The notes: generated by a model from the letters alone, not told the origin. Numbered from the stretch's first letter, positions 6,944 through 16,503 are shown. The stretch: DNA of 40,564 bases from Candidatus Thioglobus perditus (GCA_002909145.1 PNQY01000133.1:1-40564), one strand, 5' to 3'. Translations and numbers: made by a program.

Positions 6944-7840
6944 ATGTCAATTTCACAGTTAGATGCTACCGCATCATTTCAAAATCTAATCTTAAAATTA
7001 CAATCTTTCTGGGCTTCCAAAGGATGCACTTTATTACAGCCTTTTGATATGGAAATGGGTGCTGGAACATTCCATCCGGCAACATTTTTAAGAGCTATTG
7101 GCCCTGAACCCTGGAAGGCAGCATATGTACAGCCATCTCGCCGCCCTACTGATGGACGCTATGGTGAGAATCCTAATCGCTTACAACACTATTATCAATT
7201 TCAAGTTTTACTCAAACCATCACCAAAAGATATTCAAGATTTATATTTAGAATCTCTAGATGAGATTGGTATCGACTTAACTAAACACGATGTACGCTTT
7301 GTAGAAGATAATTGGGAATCACCAACACTTGGAGCCTGGGGTTTAGGCTGGGAAGTATGGCTTAATGGTATGGAAGTTTCTCAATTTACCTACTTTCAAC
7401 AAGTAGGTGGATTATCTTGCAAGCCAGTATCTGGCGAACTTACCTATGGTCTTGAACGTTTAGCTATGTATTTGCAAGGCGTTGATTCAGTATTCGACTT
7501 AGTTTGGGTTGATGGAGTTAGCTATGGAGATGTTTTTCATCAAAACGAGGTTGAACAGTCAAAATATAACTTTGAAATAGCTGATACTGATGTGCTATTC
7601 AAACAATTTGATGAAGCTGAAGCTATGAATGAGGAACTTATCAGTGAGTCTCTACCTTACCCCGCTTATGAGCAGGTTATGAAAGCATCACACATATTTA
7701 ACCTGCTGGATGCTCGACATGCTATTAGTGTTACTGACAGAGCAAGATTTATTCGTCGAGTTAGATCTATGAGCCAGAAAGTTGCACAAATTTATTACGA
7801 CTCACGCGAAGCCTTAGGTTTCCCGATGAATAAAAGCTAA
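6944..7840 (+). CDS. glyQ: Glycyl-tRNA synthetase alpha subunit GlyQ
   Basis: The catalytic class II subunit of the bacterial alpha2beta2 glycyl-tRNA synthetase. The 298 residues match the family (about 300). The segments [20 protein letters not shown], the motif 2-like [19 protein letters not shown] and [24 protein letters not shown] (motif 3) are intact. No Shine-Dalgarno is evident before the ATG. In most Gammaproteobacteria glyS follows at once; here a DedA-like gene follows after 9 bp, so the beta subunit must be elsewhere. Confidence 0.97.
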   Translation: MSISQLDATASFQNLILKLQSFWASKGCTLLQPFDMEMGAGTFHPATFLRAIGPEPWKAAYVQPSRRPTDGRYGENPNRLQHYYQFQVLLKPSPKDIQDLYLESLDEIGIDLTKHDVRFVEDNWESPTLGAWGLGWEVWLNGMEVSQFTYFQQVGGLSCKPVSGELTYGLERLAMYLQGVDSVFDLVWVDGVSYGDVFHQNEVEQSKYNFEIADTDVLFKQFDEAEAMNEELISESLPYPAYEQVMKASHIFNLLDARHAISVTDRARFIRRVRSMSQKVAQIYYDSREALGFPMNKS

Positions 7841-7849
7841 AATACAAAT

Positions 7850-8422
7850 ATGGATTTTTTCTCACAAATATATTTAAGAGTGCTTGATTGGGCTGAAAGC
7901 AGATATGCTATTTATTATCTATCAGTGGTTAGTTTTTTAGAGTCTAGCGTTCTACCATACCCACCGCCAGATGTACTATTGGCACCTATGGCCCTTAAGC
8001 GTCTTGACAAGGCTTACTATTTTGCTTTTATTTGTACAATTTTTTCAACACTTGGTGGCTTGGCAGGTTATTTTCTTGGTGAAGTATTGTTGCAATTTTT
8101 ACTTGGATATGACTTAGTTAAACCAGAATCTATAGAGCTTGTTAAAAAATGGTTCAATAATTATGGTTTTTGGGTGGTTGGGGTTGCTGCATTCAGCCCT
8201 ATTCCATACAAACTAGCGACTATTACTGCTGGGACTATGTCTATGGCACTATTGCCATTCATTATAATTTCGTTAATTGCTCGTGGAGCTAGATACTATC
8301 TTGTTGCCGCCCTAGTTAGAGCCTACGGTGAACAATGTGATAAGTGGCTACAAAAATATATTGATCGCCTAGGCTACATTCTAATTGTAGTTGTCGCTAT
8401 TAGCGCCTGGTATGCTAGCTAA
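7850..8422 (+). CDS. yqaA: YqaA-like DedA/VTT-family membrane protein
   Basis: A 190-residue inner-membrane protein of the SNARE-associated/DedA-related group. The SFLESSVLPYPPPDVLLAPMAL block (about residues 25-46) and the second half with GFWVVGVAAFSPIPYKLATITAGTMSM (about 106-130) are the paired re-entrant-type motifs of the family. DedA relatives move undecaprenyl phosphate or other lipids; the YqaA branch has no settled function. It is 9 bp after glyQ and overlaps the lipoprotein gene that follows by 11 bp. In Pseudomonas-type genomes yqaA sits beside nlpD, and the same pairing is kept here. Confidence 0.85.
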   Translation: MDFFSQIYLRVLDWAESRYAIYYLSVVSFLESSVLPYPPPDVLLAPMALKRLDKAYYFAFICTIFSTLGGLAGYFLGEVLLQFLLGYDLVKPESIELVKKWFNNYGFWVVGVAAFSPIPYKLATITAGTMSMALLPFIIISLIARGARYYLVAALVRAYGEQCDKWLQKYIDRLGYILIVVVAISAWYAS

Positions 8423-8942
8423 AATAATTATCACTCTTGTAGTCTCAACAACCCTTGCCGGGTGTTTTTCTTCATCTACAAAAACCAAGGTGATTATTGT
8501 AGATAAATCAAGTAACCAACAAAATATAAATCAAGGTAGATTTGCTGATAACTCTAATAACCACAAAACACAAAAACAGGAGGTTGTTAAAAAAACAAGT
8601 AAAAGAAGCTGGAGTATTCCAGTTGAGGCTAAAGTTATTAAAACTTTTTCTAAAAAACACACCGGGCTAACCTTTAACACCAAACCTGGGCAACAAGTTA
8701 AGGCTATTCGTGATGGCAAAGTTGTATATGCAAGTGACAAAATGAAGAGCCACGGCAAAATGATTACCATTCGTCATCCGCTAGGTTTTTACTCATCGTA
8801 CACCCAAAATGCACAACTACTGGTTGCTAATGGAGATACAATAACCAAAGGTCAAGTAATAGCAACTACTGGAGATAAGCCATTTTATTTTGAAATGATT
8901 AAATTTGAACAAGCTATCAACCCTCTTAAGTATTTAAAATAA
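8412..8942 (+). CDS. NlpD-like lipoprotein with degenerate LytM domain
   Basis: I start the gene at ATG 8412, which gives the lipoprotein signal MLAKIIITLVVSTTLAGC with a lipobox (LAGC) and Cys18; an upstream in-frame TTG at 8391 would add seven residues of no use. After a Ser/Asn/Lys linker, the C-terminal domain follows NlpD (KAIRDGKVVYASD, a GKMITIRH block, ending NPLKYLK). The zinc ligands of active M23 enzymes are missing: the expected H-x3-D is HTGLT and the HxH is replaced by YFEM. It is therefore likely a non-catalytic activator of periplasmic amidases during septum splitting. No LysM domain is seen, unlike E. coli NlpD. Length 176 residues. Confidence 0.8.
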   Translation: MLAKIIITLVVSTTLAGCFSSSTKTKVIIVDKSSNQQNINQGRFADNSNNHKTQKQEVVKKTSKRSWSIPVEAKVIKTFSKKHTGLTFNTKPGQQVKAIRDGKVVYASDKMKSHGKMITIRHPLGFYSSYTQNAQLLVANGDTITKGQVIATTGDKPFYFEMIKFEQAINPLKYLK

Positions 8943-8971
8943 TTAAATAAATATCAATTAAAATAAATCCT

Positions 8972-9997
8972 ATGAATGAATTTTTACAAGATATGACTCC
9001 ATACCAAACTACCGGTATCTTATTTGCCGTTGCTCTTGTTGCGCATATTGTGCTTGGATTTGCACTTAAACAAATTATCTCCCATACGCAGAAAACCAAA
9101 AATCAATTAGATGATCATTTAATTGTTGCCGTCTCTGCTCCAATCAAAGTGCTTATTTGGTTTGGATGGGTTTATTTTTCAATTATTGCCTTCAAAGAGC
9201 AAATATCATTACTAGAACAAGTTGTTGAATATATCGACATCACCCCTATATTTATTGTTACCTGGGGAATTGTTAGAGTTGTATCTGGGATTGAAAATTA
9301 CCTAACTAGCAAAGATACTAATGTTGACAATGACTCAGTTAGACTATTCTCACGCTTGATAAAAATTCTAATTATTATTGCCATTGCTCTAGGCATTGCT
9401 CAATACCTTGGTTTCTCAATTTCTAGTCTACTAACATTTGGTGGTGTTGGTGGTATTGTTATGGGTTTTGCTGCAAAAGATATGCTTTCAAATATCTTTG
9501 GCGGACTAATGATTCAAATGGATAAACCCTTCTCAACTGGAGATTGGATTCGCTCAAGTAAGTTTGAAGGTGTAGTGGAGAAGATTGGCTGGCGAATGAC
9601 ACGTATTCGCACATTTAGTAAGAATCCAGTATACATTCCCAACTCTATTTTCGCCTCTATCCCTATCGAGACTCCATCACGCATGACTAATCGTCGTATT
9701 AAAGAGGTAATTGGAATTCGTTATGATGATATTGCACAAATGCCGAACATTATTGCTGAAGTGGAAGCCTTATTAAAAGAACATAAAGACATCGATAAAT
9801 CTGAATCTCTACGTGTGTATTTCAATTATTTCAATGCCTCATCACTTGATTTTAACGTTTATGCCTTTACCAAGACCACCAGTAAGGATGAATACCAACG
9901 TGTGAAGCAGCAAATACTACTAAGTATTGCAAATATTATTACCAAACATAAGGCTGAAATTGCCTATCCAACTCAAACGCTACACATTCAGAAGTAA
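8972..9997 (+). CDS. MscS-family mechanosensitive ion channel
   Basis: A 341-residue inner-membrane channel that opens under membrane tension to release solutes. Four hydrophobic segments (about 14-36, 53-72, 90-106, 125-146) precede the pore helix region at about 147-184, with the Gly/Ala-rich [22 protein letters not shown] typical of MscS TM3. A beta domain follows ([29 protein letters not shown], then VYIPNSIF). It is longer than E. coli MscS (286) at the N-terminus, as in YnaI/YbdG-type relatives. The stop shares one base with the miaB ATG, so the two are coupled. Confidence 0.93.
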   Translation: MNEFLQDMTPYQTTGILFAVALVAHIVLGFALKQIISHTQKTKNQLDDHLIVAVSAPIKVLIWFGWVYFSIIAFKEQISLLEQVVEYIDITPIFIVTWGIVRVVSGIENYLTSKDTNVDNDSVRLFSRLIKILIIIAIALGIAQYLGFSISSLLTFGGVGGIVMGFAAKDMLSNIFGGLMIQMDKPFSTGDWIRSSKFEGVVEKIGWRMTRIRTFSKNPVYIPNSIFASIPIETPSRMTNRRIKEVIGIRYDDIAQMPNIIAEVEALLKEHKDIDKSESLRVYFNYFNASSLDFNVYAFTKTTSKDEYQRVKQQILLSIANIITKHKAEIAYPTQTLHIQK

Positions 9998-11322
9998 TGT
10001 CTCTATCTAAATTACACATTCGCACCTTTGGGTGTCAAATGAACGAGTACGATTCCAATAAGATGACCGATGTACTTAAACATTCGCACAACTTGGAGCT
10101 TACCGATGATGCAAATCAAGCCGATGTATTACTACTAAACACATGCTCAATTCGTGAAAAAGCTCAAGAAAAGCTTTTCCATCAGCTTGGCAGATGGAAA
10201 AAACTTAAACAAGACAACCCTAACTTAGTTATTGGGGTTGGCGGATGTGTTGCCTCACAAGAAGGCGAGCTAATTTTAAAGCGCGCACCATATGTAGATA
10301 TTATTTTTGGCCCACAAACACTGCACAGATTACCAAATATGCTTAATGAAGCGCTAAATGATAAACAAACTAGTATTGACATATCATTTCCAGAAATTGA
10401 GAAATTTGACCACTTACCAGAGGCAAAAACTAGCAATGTATCTGCATTTGTATCAATTATGGAAGGTTGTAGCAAATACTGCACTTTTTGTGTAGTGCCT
10501 TATACTCGTGGTGAAGAGGTATCACGCCCATTTAATGATGTGATTCATGATGTTAAGGTGTTGGCAAAACAGGGAGTACGTGAAGTTAATCTTTTGGGGC
10601 AAAATGTTAATAGCTATCAAGGAATAATGGATGATGGGGAGTTCGCAGATCTTGCGCTACTCATAAACATTGTTGCACAAATTGAAGGTATCGATCGTAT
10701 TCGCTATACAACCTCACACCCGGTTGAGTTTTCAGATAGTCTAATTCAAGCTTATGCCGAAGTACCAGAATTGGTTTCACATATACATCTTCCTATACAA
10801 AGTGGCTCTGACAAAATTCTAAGCTTAATGAAGCGTGGTCATATGGTTATAGAGTACAAATCAAAAATTAGAAAATTACGTGAAATTAGGCCTGATATTT
10901 CCATCTCTAGTGACTTTATTATTGGCTTTCCAGGTGAAAATGATCAAGACTTTAATAGCACTATGGGGCTAATTAGTGAAATTGGGTTTGATAAATCGTT
11001 TAGTTTTATATATTCTGCTCGTCCAGGCACCCCAGCATCTACGTACCCTGATGATGTGGATATGGATATCAAGAAAAGACGCTTAGCCTTGGTACAAAAA
11101 ACTATCGATGAATCTACAGAGGTAATATCTAAATCAATGATTGGTAGTGTACAAAAAGTATTGGTAGAGAATATAGCTAAAAAAGGCGACAACTTATTTG
11201 GACGCACAGAGAATATGCGTAATACTCACTTTAAAGGCAGTGAGTCACTAATTGGTCAAATAGTAGATGTAAAAATCACTCAAGGACGTGGAAACTCTTT
11301 AATAGGCGAACTAGTCAACTAA
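9997..11322 (+). CDS. miaB: tRNA-i6A37 methylthiotransferase MiaB
   Basis: A radical-SAM enzyme that turns i6A37 into ms2i6A37 in tRNAs reading UNN codons. Domains in order are the N-terminal UPF0004 domain with three Fe-S cysteines (FGCQMN, NTCSIR, VGGCVA), the radical SAM domain with the C-x3-C-x2-C motif ([12 protein letters not shown]) and a C-terminal TRAM domain. 441 residues fits the family. It acts after MiaA, encoded at 29143 in this window. It is the last gene before a convergent minus-strand cassette, overlapping the end of that cassette by 12 bp. Confidence 0.97.
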   Translation: MSLSKLHIRTFGCQMNEYDSNKMTDVLKHSHNLELTDDANQADVLLLNTCSIREKAQEKLFHQLGRWKKLKQDNPNLVIGVGGCVASQEGELILKRAPYVDIIFGPQTLHRLPNMLNEALNDKQTSIDISFPEIEKFDHLPEAKTSNVSAFVSIMEGCSKYCTFCVVPYTRGEEVSRPFNDVIHDVKVLAKQGVREVNLLGQNVNSYQGIMDDGEFADLALLINIVAQIEGIDRIRYTTSHPVEFSDSLIQAYAEVPELVSHIHLPIQSGSDKILSLMKRGHMVIEYKSKIRKLREIRPDISISSDFIIGFPGENDQDFNSTMGLISEIGFDKSFSFIYSARPGTPASTYPDDVDMDIKKRRLALVQKTIDESTEVISKSMIGSVQKVLVENIAKKGDNLFGRTENMRNTHFKGSESLIGQIVDVKITQGRGNSLIGELVN

Positions 11323-11784
11323 ATTTATGGCCCTAGTGGTTTTAAAAGGAAATGATATTTTCCATGACTCATTATCAGCAAAAACTTTTAAATGAGCAAA
11401 CCAATTCATGCTTCTTAAAGTGCACAATGAAATAAACCCCCTGGTGTTAAAGTGGTTTTTGCTTATCTTTTTGAAAGGATACGTTGGCAAGTTATGATTA
11501 ATTTCAATACCCTCGAAATCAAGAGACATCTCATCTACTTCAAACCCTTCTAAATTAACATCTATAGTCATTTCTTGTGTTTGAGGCATTCCTCTAGGCA
11601 GTATATTAATCGATAATGACTTACCTGGAGCTAGTACAACATTACACTTAGATTCTTTAATCTTGCAATCTTGCACTTTGATATGGTGAATAATGGATTT
11701 ATTAAATAGATACTTATATCCATACCCTGCAGCAATAGCCAAAGTCATAGCTAACAAAATATAATTTAAAGATTTATTTTTCAA
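11311..11784 (-). CDS. Unrecognised membrane-anchored protein of the copper cassette
   Basis: A 157-residue protein with one N-terminal membrane anchor (about residues 8-26) and a probable periplasmic beta-rich domain. It has Cys residues at about 39, 46 and 121. Its ATG overlaps the stop of the SCO1 gene by 4 bp, so it is almost surely co-translated with copper delivery proteins and may help assemble CuA or another respiratory copper site. The sequence does not let me place it in a family; a FixH/YtkA-like beta sandwich is one possibility. Its 3' end overlaps the 3' end of miaB, read from the other strand. Confidence 0.7.
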   Translation of the reverse strand: MKNKSLNYILLAMTLAIAAGYGYKYLFNKSIIHHIKVQDCKIKESKCNVVLAPGKSLSINILPRGMPQTQEMTIDVNLEGFEVDEMSLDFEGIEINHNLPTYPFKKISKNHFNTRGFISLCTLRSMNWFAHLKVFADNESWKISFPFKTTRAINLVD

Positions 11785-12452
11785 TAGTTTTCCACAATTA
11801 AATTAATATCACTACTCATATCAAATATATTGTGAGGAGTTGGAAATCCTGCAAATATTTGACCATCGGGAGAAAGCAAGTAAATCCAAGCAGTATGGTT
11901 AATAAAGTAACCATCTTCAACTGCAGTTTCTGGCAATTCTACACTAGATTTTTGCACTACTGTCTTGCCATCTTTTTCAATTACTACTTCATAGTAAGCG
12001 CCAAATGCATCTACCAGTTTATCAATTTGTGCTTTATCACCAGATACACCCAAGAAATCCTTATCAAAATGAGCAACATAGTCTTTCAATAATTCCGGGG
12101 TGTCTCTAAGCGGGTCGAAAGTAATTGCAACAACATTTGGTACAACTTCTGCTTTGCTATTAACCAAATTAGCCTTAAGCATAGATACATTTGCCAGCTC
12201 TGTTGGGCATACATCTGGACAGTGTGTATAAATAAATAAAAGCAGTGTCCAATCGCCTTCTAATTGCTGATTATCAAATTTGTTATTATTATGATCAACC
12301 AAAGAAAAAGCTGGCAACTCTTTATCTGGATTGTAAACCACATGTGATGCTTTAAGCTGTTTAGCCAAAGATTTGTAGTCATTACCTGTATTTACAAATA
12401 CAACCAATATGACTACAAATACACTAGCCAGTATTAATACTTTCTTTAACAC
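11781..12452 (-). CDS. SCO1/SenC copper chaperone for cytochrome oxidase
   Basis: A membrane-anchored, periplasmic thioredoxin-fold protein that passes copper to the CuA site of cytochrome c oxidase subunit II. A membrane segment occupies about residues 3-21. The copper ligands are present: the C-x3-C motif CPDVC (Cys78, Cys82) and His186 in NHTAWIY. Length is 223 residues, as usual. It is 7 bp downstream of the PCuAC gene and overlaps the next gene. The adjacent PCuAC partner is a known companion in CuA loading. Confidence 0.93.
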   Translation of the reverse strand: MLKKVLILASVFVVILVVFVNTGNDYKSLAKQLKASHVVYNPDKELPAFSLVDHNNNKFDNQQLEGDWTLLLFIYTHCPDVCPTELANVSMLKANLVNSKAEVVPNVVAITFDPLRDTPELLKDYVAHFDKDFLGVSGDKAQIDKLVDAFGAYYEVVIEKDGKTVVQKSSVELPETAVEDGYFINHTAWIYLLSPDGQIFAGFPTPHNIFDMSSDINLIVENY

Positions 12453-12459
12453 TTTTTTA

Positions 12460-12933
12460 CTAATGATGATGCATCATCATTTTTTTACCCTTTCTTACCT
12501 TAAATTTAACCGCTTGAGAAGATCCGTTATCAAACTTAAGTGTAATTAACACCACTTCACCTTTAGCAGGAACCTTTTCAGGCTTTATTAGCATCACATG
12601 CCAGCTACCTGGTTTTAAGTGTACCTTTCCCTTTGCCGTTACTGGAATGAACTCTTGCTCTACCATTCTCATCATACCACCATCATCAATTGTTCTATGA
12701 AGCTGAACATCTTTGTAACCTTCAGCATAAGCAGAAATTAATTTAACATTCTGATTAGAGTTGTTATGAATCTTCATAAACGCCCCCAAAGCTGGTGCAT
12801 TAGATGGTGCAGACCTAACCCATGGGTCTTGAATAACAATACCGGTTGATTGTGGACTGCTCATTGCAAAAGATGAAGTAAAACCTGCAAATGCAGCAAG
12901 CGCTAAAATTATTGTTTTTATTTTATAAAACAT
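12460..12933 (-). CDS. Periplasmic copper chaperone PCu(A)C
   Basis: A 157-residue secreted copper carrier with signal peptide (cleavage probably near Ala23). It holds the exact family motif H-x10-M-x21-H-x-M: His79, Met90, His112 and Met114. The C-terminus ends in a run of three Met and three His, a further likely copper-binding tail. PCuAC delivers Cu(I) to CuA-type oxidases alongside SCO1, which lies 7 bp downstream. A good AAGGAAA ribosome-binding site precedes the ATG. Confidence 0.93.
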   Translation of the reverse strand: MFYKIKTIILALAAFAGFTSSFAMSSPQSTGIVIQDPWVRSAPSNAPALGAFMKIHNNSNQNVKLISAYAEGYKDVQLHRTIDDGGMMRMVEQEFIPVTAKGKVHLKPGSWHVMLIKPEKVPAKGEVVLITLKFDNGSSQAVKFKVRKGKKMMMHHH

Positions 12934-13014
12934 GTGTTTCCTTATATTTATTTAATTTGTTGGTAATTACTCAGTACTTAATTAGACTAAGCAATAAAAG
13001 ATATTTTTTAAAAA

Positions 13015-13407
13015 TCAGCCAAAATAAGGAGGGGCACGAATAGGAAATAGTTCTAATTCAGCTTTAAACAAAGTAGTATTTGTAACACTTGAAAAGCTTG
13101 CTATAGAGCTATCCTTATAGTCAAGATAAAACTTCGTATCTGTCTCTATAGTATCAAAATCAACAGCATTAAAAAGACAATATGGACAACTTGCAACAAT
13201 ACTATCAATACTGTCTTTTTCCTCTGTTTCAATCCATATTTGTTTATACCCTTGTATGGTACAAACAGTAGAAAAATACCCTTTGCTATCAGGCTGTAAG
13301 ATCAACGCAAAAACCGTTGAAGAAAACAACTGAAACAACATGACTAATATTACTATGCGCACTGCATGTAATTTATTTTTATTAGCCATTGAATATACTT
13401 TTGTCAT
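13015..13407 (-). CDS. DUF2946-like secreted protein with cysteine pair
   Basis: A 130-residue protein with an N-terminal hydrophobic segment (about 15-35) and a periplasmic tail holding Cys49 and a C-x2-C (Cys74, Cys77 in SCPYCLF), ending IRAPPYFG. The CPxC block together with a terminal RAPP/RGPP is the pattern of DUF2946, a family often found near copper genes. The function is not established; metal or redox handling is a guess from context. Two starts are possible, ATG at 13407 or at 13389; neither has a good Shine-Dalgarno, and the second gives a cleaner signal peptide. PCuAC follows after 81 bp, so the two may be co-transcribed. Confidence 0.65.
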   Translation of the reverse strand: MTKVYSMANKNKLHAVRIVILVMLFQLFSSTVFALILQPDSKGYFSTVCTIQGYKQIWIETEEKDSIDSIVASCPYCLFNAVDFDTIETDTKFYLDYKDSSIASFSSVTNTTLFKAELELFPIRAPPYFG

Positions 13408-13530
13408 TATCTAATACTTGTGAATCTTTATTACGTATAAAAAACCCTGGCCATTCTATCACAATAATCATATAAATTAACACATGCATTATTGGGTTAT
13501 TCTATTACTTTTTTACAGCATTACCGACAA

Positions 13531-13539
13531 TGATAAAAT
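13531..13539 (+). promoter_or_regulatory. Extended -10 just before ybeZ; predicts a leaderless transcript
   Basis: TGA followed by TAAAAT (13534-13539). The ATG is at 13547, seven bases after the -10, where transcription itself should start. The gap to the divergent DUF2946-like gene is 139 bp. Confidence 0.45.
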
Positions 13540-13546
13540 ACGGGCT

Positions 13547-14476
13547 ATGAAACTAATACTTGATATAGATAATTCACAACAATTAACTAATATTTGTGGA
13601 TCGTTTGATAAAAATTTAGAAACTATTGCTAAGAGCCTTGATGTTGAAATAAATAACAAGGGTGAGGATTTTGTTATAAGTGGAGATAACAAACATATGG
13701 CTGCAAATCTGCTTAAAGATTTAACAGAACTAGCAAAGACTCAAGACATTAGTGCGCATGATATAGAGATGGGGATAAAAACCTCTTCTCATAATGACCT
13801 TCCAGGAAAAACAGTTAATATTAAAACTAGACGTAAATTTATCCACGTGCGTAGCGCCAATCAACAACACTATGTAAATTCAATTAAAGAAAAAGATTGT
13901 ACTTTTGGTATTGGACCTGCAGGTACGGGTAAAACTTATCTTGCTGTAGCTAGGGCTGTAGAAGCACTAGAAAGATCTGATGTGCGCCGCATTGTTTTAG
14001 TGCGCCCTGCTGTTGAAGCTGGTGAAAAACTAGGATTCCTACCTGGCGATCTAAGTGAAAAAGTTGATCCTTATCTGCGTCCTATATATGACGCATTGTA
14101 TGAAATGATAGGCTTTGATAAAGTTACTAAACTGCTTGATAAAAATATAATTGAAGTTGCGCCACTAGCCTTTATGCGTGGACGAACCCTTAATGAATCT
14201 TTTATTATTCTTGATGAAGCGCAGAACACCACAATAGAGCAGATGAAAATGTTCTTAACACGCATGGGGTTTGGGTCAAAAATGGTGGTAACTGGTGACG
14301 TTACCCAAATAGACCTACTAAGACCCAATCAATCTGGTCTTTTACATACTATGCAAGTTCTTAAAAACGAGAAAAAAGTAGAGTTTTGTCATTTTAACTC
14401 AAAAGACGTGGTTAGACATAAACTGGTACAGAGTATTGTTCTAGCATATGAAAAATACGATAAATCTAACCAATAA
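13547..14476 (+). CDS. ybeZ: PhoH-like ATPase YbeZ
   Basis: A cytoplasmic P-loop ATPase of the PhoH family, thought to work with the YbeY endoribonuclease in RNA and ribosome quality control. Walker A is GPAGTGKTYLA and Walker B FIILDEAQNTT. I choose ATG 13547 (309 residues, MKLILDID...), which matches family N-termini; the frame stays open to ATG 13484 but adds 21 hydrophobic residues not expected here. miaB lies upstream as in E. coli (miaB-ybeZ-ybeY), but the copper cassette is inserted between them and ybeY is not next. mnmA follows after 14 bp. Confidence 0.9.
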   Translation: MKLILDIDNSQQLTNICGSFDKNLETIAKSLDVEINNKGEDFVISGDNKHMAANLLKDLTELAKTQDISAHDIEMGIKTSSHNDLPGKTVNIKTRRKFIHVRSANQQHYVNSIKEKDCTFGIGPAGTGKTYLAVARAVEALERSDVRRIVLVRPAVEAGEKLGFLPGDLSEKVDPYLRPIYDALYEMIGFDKVTKLLDKNIIEVAPLAFMRGRTLNESFIILDEAQNTTIEQMKMFLTRMGFGSKMVVTGDVTQIDLLRPNQSGLLHTMQVLKNEKKVEFCHFNSKDVVRHKLVQSIVLAYEKYDKSNQ

Positions 14477-14490
14477 AACGATCTCCAATA

Positions 14491-15573
14491 ATGCATAAAG
14501 AAAAAGTTATTGTAGGACTTTCAGGCGGAGTTGACTCGTCAGTAGCAACCCTACTATTATTAGAGCAGGGCTATGAAGTAGAAGCTTTGTTTATGAAAAA
14601 CTGGGACGAAGATGACACAGATGAACACTGCACAGCTGAACAAGATTTATCTGATGCACAAAAGGTAGCTGACAAGCTTGGAGTAAAACTTCATGGCATT
14701 AACTTCTCTGCTGATTATTGGGATGATGTGTTTGCACATTTTCTTCAAGAACATGAAAAAGGACGCACCCCAAATCCTGATGTTTTATGTAATCAAAAAA
14801 TTAAATTCAAAGTGTTCTTGGATTACGCCCTATCGCTTGGAGCTGACAAAATTGCCACTGGGCATTACGCCAGAATCACCAAAAAAAATAACAAATATCA
14901 GCTAAAAACAGGAGTAGATAACAACAAAGACCAAAGCTATTTTCTTTATTTACTTGGACAAGAGCAACTAAGCAAAAGCTTATTCCCTTTGGGAGAAATT
15001 AGCAAAGATAAAGTGCGAGAAATAGCCAATAAAAATGACTTGGTAACTGCATATAAAAAAGACTCTACCGGGATTTGTTTTATTGGTGAGCGTAACTTTT
15101 CTGAGTTTTTGCAAACCTACCTGCCAAAACAGCCTGGTAATATTGTTGATCAGGATGGTCAAATTATCAAAAAGCACCAAGGTTTAGCTTTTTATACAAT
15201 CGGTCAAAGAAAAGGCTTAGAAATTGGCGGAGGTTTTGGAAAATCAGGAGATCCTTGGTTTGTTGCGGACAAGCTTGTAGATACCAACGAATTACTTGTA
15301 GTTCAAGGCGATCATGAGCTTTTATACCATAACACCTTAGAGGCATCTGATATGCACTGGATTGGAGAGATAATGGACTTGCCTCTATCTTGTTCAGCAA
15401 AAATACGCTATCGACAAGCATCGCAAGATTGTACAATCGTGGATAATGGTGATTCTATAAAAGTTATTTTCAATCAAGCACAAAGAGCAATAACTCCAGG
15501 GCAATCAATAGTGTTCTATGACAAGAATGAATGTCTTGGTGGGGCAATAATAGAAACAAGAAAAAATGAATAA
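14491..15573 (+). CDS. mnmA: tRNA-specific 2-thiouridylase MnmA
   Basis: Adds sulfur to U34 of tRNAs for Lys, Glu and Gln, using ATP to adenylate the base. The PP-loop GLSGGVDSSVA is at residues 8-18, and both catalytic cysteines are present: one in NPDVLCNQKIKF (about 97-108) and one in STGICFIGERNF (about 192-203). The 360 residues fit the family. It overlaps hflD by 8 bp, the same neighbour as in E. coli. Confidence 0.97.
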   Translation: MHKEKVIVGLSGGVDSSVATLLLLEQGYEVEALFMKNWDEDDTDEHCTAEQDLSDAQKVADKLGVKLHGINFSADYWDDVFAHFLQEHEKGRTPNPDVLCNQKIKFKVFLDYALSLGADKIATGHYARITKKNNKYQLKTGVDNNKDQSYFLYLLGQEQLSKSLFPLGEISKDKVREIANKNDLVTAYKKDSTGICFIGERNFSEFLQTYLPKQPGNIVDQDGQIIKKHQGLAFYTIGQRKGLEIGGGFGKSGDPWFVADKLVDTNELLVVQGDHELLYHNTLEASDMHWIGEIMDLPLSCSAKIRYRQASQDCTIVDNGDSIKVIFNQAQRAITPGQSIVFYDKNECLGGAIIETRKNE

Positions 15574-16171
15574 ACTATACAATCAGACACTAGCATTAGC
15601 TTCAATATTACAAACAACAACTCTTGTTGACCAGCTTGCATCAAGTGGAACCTGCAACCTTGAAAGTAACGAGGCTAGTTTAAAAAGTATTATTACCACT
15701 AGTAGCAAAATAGAAGATGTTTTTAATTCTAAACAAGACTTGTCACTTGGAATTTCAACTCTAAAAACCGCACTAGGCAAAAAAACCAAAAGTATACAAA
15801 ATATAATTTTTTACTCTTTGGCGCTTATTAATTTAGAAAAAAAATTAATGAAAGATAAGCTTTTGCTAAATAAAATTAGCAAAGAGATAGATGCAATCAA
15901 AACTCAAGATTTCTTTGAAATTTCTCATTCAAATTCTATTGCACGCCTGGCCGAACTATATAAATCAACGCTTGGCGGTATAAACCCAAAAATTATGGTT
16001 AATGGTGAGCAAATGTATTTATCCAATGAGCGCACTGCGAACCATATTAGAGCGCTACTATTAGCAGGTGTTAGAGCAGTATCTTTATGGAAATCTCAGG
16101 GTGGTAAAACTTGGCATTTGTTGTTTAATAAAAAAAAGACACTTAATTTAGTAAATTCTATAGACTTTTAG
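15566..16171 (+). CDS. hflD: High-frequency lysogenisation protein HflD homologue
   Basis: A 201-residue, mainly helical peripheral membrane protein. In E. coli HflD binds phage lambda CII; its cellular role is unclear. The QTLALASILQTTTLVDQLASSG start and the late NHIRALLLAGVRAVSLWKSQGG block (about 158-179) fit the family, as does the position right after mnmA with an 8-bp overlap. The rpsT -35 lies at its 3' end. Confidence 0.88.
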   Translation: MNKLYNQTLALASILQTTTLVDQLASSGTCNLESNEASLKSIITTSSKIEDVFNSKQDLSLGISTLKTALGKKTKSIQNIIFYSLALINLEKKLMKDKLLLNKISKEIDAIKTQDFFEISHSNSIARLAELYKSTLGGINPKIMVNGEQMYLSNERTANHIRALLLAGVRAVSLWKSQGGKTWHLLFNKKKTLNLVNSIDF

Positions 16172-16189
16172 CTCTTAAGACTTTATAAT
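16161..16189 (+). promoter_or_regulatory. Promoter of rpsT
   Basis: TAGACT (16161-16166) and TATAAT (16184-16189), 17-bp spacing. The -35 overlaps the end of hflD. The predicted leader is about 30 bases. Confidence 0.65.
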
Positions 16190-16225
16190 TACGCCTTTTA
16201 TTTATTTCAAATATTTTAATATAAT

Positions 16226-16486
16226 ATGGCTAATTCAGCAGGCTCTAGAAAACGCGCAAGACAAGCAGTTAAACGCAACAAACACAATTCACAAATTCGC
16301 GCTAAAGTTCGCACTTTCATCAAGAAGGTAACTTATGCTTTAGAAGCTGGCAATAAAGAAGAAGCTCAAGGTGGTTTTACTGCAATGCAAAAAATGATCG
16401 ATCAGGCTGTTAACAAAGGCCTAATGCATAAAAACCAAGCAGCTAGAAAGAAAGCTCGCCTTAATGCACAAATTAAAGCTCTGTAA
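16226..16486 (+). CDS. rpsT: 30S ribosomal protein S20
   Basis: An 86-residue basic protein that binds 16S rRNA. The start MANSAGSRKRARQAVKRNKHN is diagnostic for S20, and the C-terminal helix (KNQAARKKARLNAQIKAL) is normal. The start is ATG, unlike E. coli rpsT which uses TTG for autoregulation. No Shine-Dalgarno is evident. It has its own promoter and is followed by an intrinsic terminator. Confidence 0.97.
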   Translation: MANSAGSRKRARQAVKRNKHNSQIRAKVRTFIKKVTYALEAGNKEEAQGGFTAMQKMIDQAVNKGLMHKNQAARKKARLNAQIKAL

Positions 16487-16503
16487 AACTTAAAGTTAAA
16501 CAT

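Noticed and set aside
13484-13546. Upstream start of ybeZ adding a hydrophobic segment
   Set aside because: PhoH proteins are cytoplasmic and begin like MKLILDID; the extension overlaps the predicted promoter.
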